From Prochilodus magdalenae (taxonomy: Eukaryota > Chordata > Actinopteri > Characiformes > Prochilodontidae), in contig JAMWET010003067.1 in assembly GCA_024036415.1 (NCBI GenBank), positions 260,501 through 324,500 of the forward strand: a DNA stretch of 64,000 nt. Direction: 5' to 3'. Positions 54,301-64,000 of this stretch are shown piece after piece. Each line of letters begins with the position of its first letter. The first letter of the stretch is position 1. The notes below the pieces were generated by a model that worked only from the letters and a program-made list of their open reading frames with translations, made no database searches and was not told the DNA's origin. The position numbers were made by a program, and so were the translations under genes.

Positions 54301-57300
54301 GTCTGGATATGGAATATGTAAGATCTAAAATGGACTGGTTAGTGTGAGAAAAGGTTCTGGGTAATAAATATGATAGTTGTAAGAAATGTCTGCATAAGGA
54401 ATATGAGAGATCTAAACAGAACTGGTTAAGGAATATGGAATATCAGAAAGTGTTTGGTTAAGGAATATGTATTCTCTAAAAAGTCTTGGTAAGAAATATG
54501 AGTGACCTAAAAGGATCTGTGTAGAGCATATGAGCGATCTAAAAAAGGCTGGGTAAGGAAGATGAGAGATGTCAGTGGGTCTGGGCAAGGAATTTGAAAA
54601 ATCTAAATAATCTTGGAGAAGGATTATGTCAGATCTAAAATGATCTTGGCAGGGATTATACTAAATCCTGAAGGGTCTGAGTAAGGACTGTAAGAGATCT
54701 AAAATAGTACTGATAAGAAATATAAGATTTAAAAGAGTCTGGATAAGGAATATGGGATATAGGTAAAAAGAGTCTCTGTGAAGATTATACTGGACCTTAA
54801 TGAGTCTAAGTAAGGAATACAAGAGATTTAAAATAGTATGGATAAGGAATGTGAGAGATCTAAAAGAGTCTGGATACGGAATATGAGAGATCTATATGGG
54901 TACCTGTAGGAATTATCCTGGACCTTAATTGGTCTGTGTAATGAATATAAGAGATCTAAAAGAGTCTGGATAAGGAATATAAGAGATTTAATTGTCTAGA
55001 TAAGGAATAGGAGAGATCTAAAAGGGTCTCTGTAGAGATTATACTGGATCTTAAAGGGTCAGTGTAAAAAATATGTGAGAAAAACTCTTTAACTCTCACT
55101 TTATTCTTCATAATTACATTTTTGCTGTATTTGGCAGGACTGCTACTGTACTGCATATTAAATGAATAGAAAAGGGGACTGAATTAATCTCTGAATTGCG
55201 CCCCATTTTAAAATGTGATGTCTATCTCTTTTTTGTCAGGTGTTACTCCTATGTGGGGAATCTGCGCGTAGGCAAGCAGGTACTATCAATCGGTGAAAAC
55301 TGTGATCGCCTGGCAACAGTGGAGCATGAATTCTTACATGCTCTGGGATTCTGGCATGAGCAGTCCCGATCTGACCGTGATGACTATGTCAACATCATTT
55401 GGGATCAGATCACAGCAGGTACACTACCTCTGCAGATAACTTAGCATGGAATTATTATATTATTGCCTAGAATATTTATATGGCTTCTTCATGTTCCTAA
55501 AAACCTACTAAAACATACTAAAATACTAAATAATGCTTCTAAAATAATTCCTGGTCTCCAAAAGATGGTTCTTCAAGTGGACTTTATTCAAGGCAGTGAT
55601 AATATATAGATCCTTATCACTGCAAGAGTCTTTACATTTTTAAATGGTCATACTCTGTGTAATACAGCATATACAATATAGCACTGAATGAATAGAACCA
55701 TATGCTGTATAATTATTAAATAAAATATCAACTTAGATTAAATCAGTGAATCCAGCAATCAGTGAGTCACAGCAATCACAGTCTTCAGTACAAATTCAGT
55801 ACAACTAACTGTATGATGAATTAGTGATTATTTCTTATGTTAATTTATTTATTAGACAGTATATTTAATTACAACAAGTTCATGTTGCATGTTTCACTCC
55901 TAGGTAAAGAGCACAACTTCAACACCTACGATGATACAGTGTCCAGTGCTCTAGGCGTGCCCTACGACTATAGCTCTGTTATGCACTACAGTAAGACTGC
56001 CTTCAGCATAGGCTCTGAGCCAACCATCGTGACTAAAATACCAGAGTTCTTGGACGTGATTGGCCAGCGCATGGAGTTCAGTTCCAGTGACTTACTCAAG
56101 CTAAACAAGCTTTACAACTGCAGTGAGTTCAATTCCTGCCATCATAATTCAGTCCAGTGATATTGTATCTGTATTAAACATTATGTAATATACCTTTAGC
56201 CTTTACCCTGTCTCCTACCCTCATAACCCTTAATAAAACTATGATACGGTCCAATATTAAAGTCCAAATTTCAGGCCGCTCACATCTCACTTTTTGTTTT
56301 GCTCCTCCAGCCACATTCTCCACCTTCTTGGATTCCTGTAGTTTTGAGGAGCCCAATATCTGTGGTATGATCCAGGGAGAAGGGACAACGGCCAAGTGGG
56401 CGCGTGTGAGGACTGTGGAGGGAGGTCCAGTCACTGATTACACCAACTTGGGCCAGTGCAGTGGTATGTATCTCCCTTATAAAGACAAGTAATTAAATAG
56501 TTACTGTGAAAGATTCGCATAATAAGGAAACTTGAGAAACTGACAAAGTTCAGCCAAGAACAACAGGAAAAATTCAGAGAGGATATAACTGTTCTGGACT
56601 TTATACTGTATCCCACAGTTCATAGCTCTTGGCCTTGTGCTGATAATTGCTGCCCTGATAAGAGCTAAAACAAAAGGATCTACGTTCTCATTCCGTCTTA
56701 CAGTTTTATGATGCTGTTATATCGGCACTTTGGTCTTTATGATCTTCAAAATGACATTGACGTATCATGCCAGAAAGTCCAAAAAGATCAGTCTGATGTG
56801 ACTATGCAAAAACAGATTGAAATACTTTTAAATACTTTGTGGTAATACTTTGAAAAACTTTGTACTTTGCAGGTTTAGGTTACTTCATGCATTTTAGCAC
56901 CAAAACAGGACTCAATGGAGACAAGGCTTACCTGGAAAGTCGGCTCTTTTACCCTAAACGAGGATACCAGTGCCTGCAGTTCTACCTGTACAACAGTGGG
57001 GGTGCTGATGACCAGCTCAACGTGTGGGTGCGCGAGTATGACAGTGCAAACCCCAATGGAGTGCTGAGATTCATTCAGACAATAAGCGGTAATTTATCAT
57101 CTAGTCAGATTTTATTAATTCAAGGGATAATCTACATAATCTACAGTAAATGTTCTACTACCTACTACTCTCAGCTGTTTTCTCCTACCAAAGGGTTATA
57201 GACAGGCATGTTGACAGATATAGCCCATGCAGCCCTGCCTCTGTGCCATCAGGATGCACCAGGGCCCTCTTGGACAGTGTGAACAATGTTTGCTATTATA

Positions 57301-60300
57301 CAGCCAAGTAAAATTAAGGTTTATTTACATAGTGTTTTATGACAACAGATGTTTTACAGCTTTACAGAAAATTCAGGTCCAAGTCCCCAAAGACCAAGCC
57401 ATGGGCGACAAAAACTCCTTAAGAACAAGGGGAAAAAATCTTCAGAGGAATCAGACTCAAAAGGGAAACTCATCTTCCTCTGGTTGACACTAGATAGCAA
57501 AATAAGCATATATACAGTATAAGTATACAGTATAAAAAGTAAGATAAGATTTACAGTTATATACAATGTTGAACAGTGAGGGAAAACAATTGTAAGAGTC
57601 GTATCAGAGCAATGAGAAACAGATCTAAAAAATACAGATACCTCAGTCACTGTCACCAGAGAAATTACTGACTGTTAGAGAAGTTTATCACAATGAAAAA
57701 CCATGAATGTCAGTAACTGCTGCCAGAACTTATAAGTGATGATCTATTAGTGATAATTAGAGCTAATTAATAGTTTGCAGCAGCGGCTTAGGCCTGGTTA
57801 TTACAGCAAGACTAAAAGGAAGAGCCAGAAGGTAACGAAGACATACAGGCTCCCTGAAACTCAAGTGAATGTGTAATAGCAGCAGGATGACAGCACCATC
57901 ATTCACAGTTTACCATTATACTCTCTATCAATGTACCCCCCTAGATCTGCATCCCAAACACATACTTGAACAATGAAAAGGCTCTGCCCCTGATATAACT
58001 TGGTTAATTATAGGTTCTAATATGGAACCCGTACCTTGTGATCTTAGTAGATATGTCGATTTTTATAATAAGAGACTCTGGTACTTCACTCATGTACTTC
58101 TTTCTACTCAACTGCTTTATCTGAGTTGAATAGTAGCAAATCTTGACATCAAGTCTTTTATGTCTTTTGCATAGTCTTTTAAAAATTTGGCTTGACTGAA
58201 ATATACAACTGCCAGCATAGGATGGAAATTTATGCCATGTTTTCTGAAAATAGTGCCTAGTGGTAGCATAAATAAGGCAAACAATATAGGTCCTAAGACA
58301 GAGCCCTGTGGAACACCATATATGACTCAGGTAATCACTCAGGTAAGACAAAATGTGATGCTATATAAAATAGCATTTCAGGATAATGATAATGATAAAT
58401 GGTGCAAAAAAAACAAAACTATTTTGTCAGTGAAAAATTAAGGAGTGGATCTCAATGCTGGAAAAAAACTATAATTTCAAGCTGCAATAGCTTAGTGGAT
58501 AACACAGCCATCTCTAACATGGGAGATCATGGTTTAAATAAAAATATAGTCCTATAAGTGCTTGTGTGTAAGTGCAATATGTTTAAAATAACATTCCCTC
58601 TTATTCACAAATGTCTATGCATGTGCCTGATTATAGGTAGATTGTGTACATTATGAACAAAACTTTGTTTTCTGGGACAGGTGGCCCTCAGAACTCCTGG
58701 GAGCTTTACCATGTGACACTGGATGTGTCTCAGAAGTTCCGAGTGGTGTTTGAAGGGGTGAAGGGTACAGGCGTATCACAGGGAGGTCTGTCTGTGGATG
58801 ACATCAACCTCTCAGAGACGCATTGCCCTCACCATGTTTGGCGCATTCAAAACTTCAACAGTCTCCTTGAAACAACACCTGTTGGTTCCAAGATATACAG
58901 TCCTACTTTTGAGTCCCGTGAAGGCTACTCTTTCCAGATTGGCCTATATGTCAATGGGGCTACAAGCAACCCTGGCAACATGGCCATCTACTTCCATTTG
59001 GTCTCAGGACCTAATGACAGCAAGTTGACATGGCCCTGTCCATGGCGTCAGTCTACCATGTCAATGATGGATCAGGACCCAAACATTCAACATCGTATGG
59101 ACAACCAAAGGATGATAACTACCGACCCCAGCAAGACCTCCACTGACTGTAAGAACAAGCAAGTAAAAAGGAGGGCGCATAATACAAAATAAATTTATAA
59201 ATGAACAATATATGTAGACATGTAATGGTCAAGTAATATGGCGTTTTTCCACCAGGCAGTATGGTAAACTGAGTAGTTACATATATGAACACAAATGTAT
59301 TCGTACCATGGTTGAAAACCTGTGTCCATTTCCCATTACATAACAAAACATGAATGTAGGTAGAGTTCTTTTTAGATTATATGGTCACATGATTTTTCAT
59401 GCAAGTCCAGCATTACAGTAACCAGTTGCGGAGTGCTCTGATTTGCCTTGAACTGAGCATTAGTTTTTATAATAACACAGAAGTTATAGTATTTTTCACT
59501 TGAATGCCAATCATTGGACTGAACTGAAACCTGGTGACAAATCTGTAAAGATTACATTAGACCAATCAGTGATTTGACTCTACACATACAGTTTGGATTA
59601 GCAAGCATGTACCCCAACAAGAAGCATTACCAATTCAGTATACCCAGGTAGAGTACGGTTCACTTGCCATTGGAAATAATGATAAACTCCATGCCCATGG
59701 ATTTGTAATTGTACTGCAGCACAATGCCTGGTGGAAATACAACAATAATGACAGATGGTTAACACTGAGATGCTTTTAACACTGAGTGCCTTTAAATGTT
59801 TTTATTTTTTACCCCAATAGCTATGGGCAATGTGGTATATTTCTGGGATGATCCACGGATAGTGGGCAGTCTGATAAAGGATCCAGATGGTACCTCGTAT
59901 TACAGAGGTCCAGGTTATGGCACCAGTGCTTTCATTTCACACAGCCGCCTGAGGAGTCGTGACTTCATCAAAGGAGACAGTGTCTATTTTCTCCTCAGTC
60001 TAGAAGGTAACTTTTAATCTGACATTTAAAGGGATGGTCTGAAAATGATCCCAGTCAATAAAGCAGAACCTGCTTGGTGTTTTTGCAAAGTGTACTTGTT
60101 AGTGTACATATGCTGCTTTTATTAATCATTAGGATGAATTTCGCCATGGTATTTAGTATGACAACATTATCCACTATTACACAATAGCACAATCTGCTAG
60201 GAATGTCCCGATCATTTTTTTTTTTTTTTGCCCCTAATCCCAATTTGAGTAAATTAAGTCTCGTCAGATATTGAGTCTCAGTTTGATAACTGTGTTTTCC

Positions 60301-61573
60301 TAGATAATACTGTTGCACACCTCAAATATGTTACATTTGAGATCAATCCCATGTGTATACTTCACCACTTACACTACTTAAGTTACTTAGGGCTGTTTAT
60401 TTTATAAAGCCTACATGCCTAAATGTACTGTATATGCCACAGGGCCGTGTCTGAAATGTAGATATGACATATGTTACCACTGATGTAAAACAAGAGATCG
60501 GGTTTAGTTTTATTGTCAATAAAGCCAATACTGATAAGTTAAAAACTGGGTTGATCTGCCTGGATTCTGATCTTTGAGATCAGAGCGGGATGTCCCTACA
60601 GTTTACTTTTCAAGAAGCAATCGACTCTATTTTCACACATACAACAATGAAAAGGTATACATTAAATAACTTTTATAAACAAATATTTGACTTATACTTG
60701 CACAGTAATGACTTCTCATAATTGTGACTTATTATCTCTCTTTTTTTATTATGACCTATTATCTCATAATTATGCCTCAGTATATCATGATAATGATGAA
60801 TTTATATTAATTTACCAATCACAGTTATAGGGTTCTAACCCTTCCCATTATTATAAGATACTATACAGGCTTTTTGTTTTTAAGTGGGCTTCCATAAAAT
60901 ACTGAACACTGAAGTCTACTGCTTTTTGCTGGAAGGAGTTGACCTTTGATGGAGTATTTGTTTAGCACAACTGCCATATAAAGACAATAAAATGCTCAAA
61001 TGTGTGCATTGTTATTGCAAATTACATTTCCTTTCTGTTGCTTAGGATAATTCAGATCTTGTGACATAAAAACATTCTAATTTTAATAAACAAGAGCAAT
61101 ACATTCAGTCACTTCATCTTAGCGCCCCTGGATAATCTATCCACAGACGAATCTATAGCACCTAACTCACAAAAGATGCATTTAAACAATTCTTTCTTTT
61201 CACTTTCATCTCCAGATGTGACTGGTCTCTTGGAAACTCAGCCTTTGCCTCAGTCTGTTGCCTATGGTAAGGACTATGTACAGAGAAGCTCATCCTCTGA
61301 TGACTCCACAGCAAACCTCTCTGGAAATGCCACTGCAATGGTGGTGGTGTTTGCTTTTGTGGGAGCTGTTGTGCTCTTGATTGCGATTGCGAGTGTGCTG
61401 TACAAGGTGAAGAGGCGCCAAGAGAGAAGACAGATGGACGGAGAGGAAGAGATAGAGCCAGAGAGAATCAATGGCTGTAAGTATCCAGTATCCAAACATT
61501 CTAGATTCAAGTCATTATTGATCAGACATTAGCAGAATGACAAATTGAGATTGATGATCATTTGTTTCTTTCC
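51337..61573 (+). CDS. mep1b: Meprin A subunit beta (astacin family zinc metalloprotease), 687 aa
   Basis: Membrane-anchored zinc endopeptidase, known in mammals from brush-border membranes. Exons: 51337-51396, 53068-53086, 53192-53251, 53367-53410, 53899-53977, 54118-54235, 55240-55418, 55904-56122, 56311-56463, 56873-57088, 58681-59148, 59821-60006, 61216-61476, then two stop-codon bases in the exon starting at 61580. All GT-AG, phases continuous, 687 codons. Residues 1-20 are the signal peptide; the propeptide ends in a basic site (GK|NSILG at 65/66). The astacin motif [13 protein letters not shown] starts at His156, with the Met-turn SVMHY at 211-215. MAM spans about 265-430, MATH/TRAF about 431-600, and a transmembrane helix about 641-662 is followed by a basic KVKRRQERR tail. 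It tracks human MEP1B closely ([37 protein letters not shown]) and synteny agrees. The EGF-like domain is absent. The CDS end given here is the last base before that final acceptor region. Confidence 0.95.
52486..52690. repeat. Probable dispersed teleost repeat in mep1b intron 1
   Basis: The run of GTGAACACACACTAGGGGGC, then a CTCAAGTG segment, then GGGAATGAACCAGCGACCTT matches a widespread fish dispersed repeat by its characteristic phrase order. It is degenerate; the family is not certain. Confidence 0.5.
54228..55082 (+). repeat. Minisatellite, about 32-bp unit, built from a splice-donor-like sequence
   Basis: Degenerate tandem units of about 32 bases with a core like TCTGGATAAGGAATATGAG then AGATCTAAAAGGG run for about 850 bases, roughly 26 copies. 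The first unit includes the mep1b exon 6 end and donor (TCTGG|GTAAGGAATA at 54231-54245). Variants carrying GGTAAGGAA or GGATAAGGAA recur through the array. Confidence 0.85.
57310..58335. repeat. Probable dispersed teleost repeat in a mep1b intron
   Basis: The segments TTTACAGCTTTACAGAAAAT, GAATCAGACTCAAAAGGGAA and GAGCCCTGTGGAACACCATA, in this order over about 1 kb, resemble a large dispersed element common in fish genomes. It fills most of the intron 57089-58680. Family not identified. Confidence 0.45.
60198..60598. mobile_element. hAT-like MITE (about 400 bp) in a mep1b intron
   Basis: The left end reads TAGGAATGTCCCGATCA and the right end is the imperfect inverse, GCGGGATGTCCCTA. The flanking 8-mers CAATCTGC and CAGTTTAC match at 5 of 8, so the element is old. 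An internal T-run is at about 60216-60230. It lies between the last MATH exon and the transmembrane exon. Confidence 0.6.
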
Positions 61574-61579
61574 TTACAG

Positions 61580-61711
61580 GAAATGGCAGTCAGCTCAGTC
61601 GACGCAGTCTATGGTAGAGGGCAACGATCATCTTGTCCTACAACTAAATAAATCTGTATATGATTGCAAATCAAACTTGTATATTCAATAATATATCCAT
61701 ACTAAAATAAA
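61580..61711 (+). other. mep1b: Last exon of mep1b: stop codon remainder, 3' UTR and poly(A) signal
   Basis: The coding exon ends GGC-T at 61476 before GTAAGT. The next acceptor is TTACAG at 61574-61579, followed by GA, so the splice itself makes TGA. The rest of the exon is 3' UTR and ends near AATAAA at 61706-61711; an earlier AATAAA lies near 61646. If a more downstream AG (for example after 61588) were used, the tail would be a few residues longer. Confidence 0.65.
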
Positions 61712-64000
61712 GCTCAGATTCTGCTATATTTCATAACCCCAGTGTCCCTCTGCCTTCATCCAACACCAGAAAAATCACCTGAACTTCATTCTGTGTTCAG
61801 TTATGGAAGACCGCATCCTTAGACATTCCTATGCCCTGGTTATCATCCTCATGGGGTTCATCCCCCTGGCTGTCAAACTCCTCAGACTGTCCTAGCTAAG
61901 AAGCTCCTCAGACCTGGTCACTTTCTAAAACTTTCCTTATATAAGAGAGAAGCCGTTACAATAAGCGAAAAATCGCACAGTAAACAACTTTGAACATATA
62001 TAGATGGAGATACGATGGTGGGAATGCTGGGAGAAATGGGTAGTAGAGTTAAGGACAATGGACAATAAATCTTTTGACTGCTCCTCTGAGATGCTGGTCT
62101 TTTGACCAGTTTGATAAGAACACACTCTAGGTTCCTAAGGGCTCATTGAGTTGAACATTTGGTTATTAGGAAAAAATCTTCAGTCAGTGTGGAGCCTCTA
62201 CATTATGGTAAGGTCCTTTAAACTCAAGGCTTTACACATGTACTTCAGATTTGCATAACACTTTAACAGAAATTGGTCTTTTGAAGAACCATACATTAAA
62301 AGTTTCATCAGGGAACCAAAAGTGATTCTTCAGTGGCAGGGACTGCCAGTCTATTTCTGCACGTGTGTCTGAATTTGTCAATCCAACTAGATAAAGAAAC
62401 ACACCTTTGCATTTGCTCCTAACACACGTGATTCAACTAATCAGCTCATTTCACAAGCCCTTAATGACTTCAAGTGGGTAAGTTGGGTGCTGGGAAAACA
62501 CTACAATATGTCAGACAAGGGGTATTCCCAGACCAGGTTAGATAAGGTTAGGTCACTTTTTGTACCCATAGGTAAATTTGATTTCCTGCAAGCACGTCAA
62601 TACAGACAGCTACAAATAGTTTCCAAACCTCCAAAACATGTTTAACCTATTTATCAGAGTAATGCCTGTTATCTGTGTATTGCTTTGTTATGCATTTCGG
62701 AGCTTTAAGTCACCGCCAAAACGGAAGAAGAGTGTTATCACTTAAAATTGGGTCAGTTACCTGCGTAAACTGTCTATTGTACAAAGGCACTAAATGGGCA
62801 CTAGATAATAAATAGTGACTTACCGATTAGCTTACTAGACCATTTAAGAATTTGGTTTAAACAATTTCTATTCTTTAAAGTGGCTTCTGCCCAATGAGCA
62901 CCCACCCGTCACTGAAAATATACGACTTAGAAGATGAGTGAATTAATTAAGTCAGATTTCCAAATCACCATCACCAGTGTAGCTTCAACAAAGTACGATA
63001 TGAGAGATTCCTCCGGTTCTCTACTGTTGCTCTTCATAGGGTTACACTACCATGGAATAAGGACTTGTGGTTTCCTGAAGAACAGTATATTACGTATCAT
63101 GTTTAAAGACTGAAAAGTAACTTGATATTAAATGCTCCGCTGGAATGAACTTCTTTCTCTCTAATTGGACATTGTATAATAAAGCATTAATTGGACATAG
63201 CTTGGTTGATGACCACTGGTCTTCATACCCCTGTAACATTTATAAGGTGTCAGGGACCCTGCTATGAATCTAGTACTACCTTGCGACTTTGTCGTCCCAC
63301 TTGATTTGTTCATCTTTAGGTGGCATGTCTCTACTGTGAGACGATCCATAATGCTTAAAAACAGATAATCCGGGAAATCACTAAATTTATTTGTTGTTAC
63401 TGATGCAAATAAGTTCTGCCAACAGCTTCACTACCTGTTAGTCCGGTCCGCTAAAAACTACACCTCCCACTTTCCACTTATTGTCCGATAATTACACCTG
63501 TTTGCAGTCGTTAGCTGTGAAATGTCACTCCCACACACCAGGAGAGATGTTTGCTAAGATACCGAAAGAGCTGTCCAAAGACACCCTGTGCGCTAACTGG
63601 AAAGTCTGGCATTGTATGTTGGAGCATTCTGTCTCAAATCCGTCATCAGGTGGACCTATTTTTGTCCACTGACATTGATTTGTATTGAGAATATATAAAA
63701 AGGGAGAACACTTTCTTGTGGGAAGCCAGTTGAGGAGCAAACAAGGTCAGAAAAATTCCATTTACCCTCTCCCTTAGTGTCCAATTAATGAAAACAATCA
63801 AAGATCTAGGCCATACGATTGACACCCAAATCAGGAGCCTTCTGTTAAGAACATGGGGCTGAATAACTTATCATGTTTAAATAACTTATCATGTTTAAAA
63901 ACTAAAACATGACATAAATAAAGCATTAATGGATAAGCTGGAGACCACTGTCTTCATACCCTGTAACATTATAAAGGTCAGAGACTTCTGCCATTGTTGA
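61712..64000. other. Intergenic DNA downstream of mep1b
   Basis: No exon with recognisable protein similarity on either strand. Short ORFs have no domain. Holds the direct repeat pair at 63098-63992. Confidence 0.55.
63098..63992. repeat. Imperfect direct repeat pair near the right edge
   Basis: The segment at about 63098-63262 recurs at about 63890-63992. Both carry TCATGTTTAAA, AAAGCATTAAT, GACCACTG and GTCTTCATACC then TGTAACAT. The copies are in the same direction about 750 bases apart and bracket non-coding DNA. They may be the ends of an element, or two insertions. Confidence 0.55.

Overview
The window is vertebrate nuclear DNA. Exons are short, GT-AG introns are long, and the AT-rich introns are full of simple repeats and DNA-transposon remnants. 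The encoded proteins, the Tc1-like element and the many small hAT-like elements point to a teleost fish. I cannot fix the species from the sequence; an otophysan (characin, catfish or relative) is a guess. There are three real genes. Their order and orientation, trappc8 (-), RNF (+), mep1b (+), match human 18q12 (TRAPPC8, RNF125/RNF138, MEP1B) as I remember it.

Region 1 (1-42953, minus strand) is trappc8, which encodes the TRAPPIII subunit TRAPPC8 (Trs85 family). I placed 27 coding exons from the ATG at 42951-42953 down to 1853. Their phases chain without a break over 4022 coding bases. The last exon or exons lie off the left edge. An extra 84-nt exon candidate (36894-36977) sits between exons 2 and 3 and looks like a diverged duplicate of exon 3. 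The introns hold a degenerate Tc1-like element, a hAT-like element of about 1 kb, a hAT MITE, a fold-back element, a purine-rich tract, a 176-bp tandem duplication, two long (TA)n tracts and an unexplained 87-codon ORF.

Region 2 (42954-46396) is intergenic. It contains the presumed trappc8 promoter and a fold-back MITE of about 350 bp.

Region 3 (46397-50143, plus strand) is an eight-exon gene for a 318-residue RNF138-like RING E3. It has a RING in which the usual histidine ligand is lysine, a long Ala/Pro/Ser-rich linker, two Di19-like zinc fingers and a C-terminal ubiquitin-interacting motif.

Region 4 (51337-61573, plus strand) is a complete 13-coding-exon mep1b, encoding the astacin metalloprotease meprin beta. 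It has a signal peptide, propeptide, astacin domain, MAM, MATH/TRAF and transmembrane segment with a short tail. The EGF-like domain found in mammalian meprin beta is missing. The stop codon is split by the last intron. The intron after exon 6 is largely an array of about 32-bp repeats whose units resemble that exon's own splice donor.

Region 5 (61712-64000) has no gene that I can support; it holds a direct repeat near the right edge. The three genes have unrelated functions (ER-Golgi/autophagy traffic, ubiquitination, cell-surface proteolysis) and are neighbours by conserved synteny, not as a working unit.
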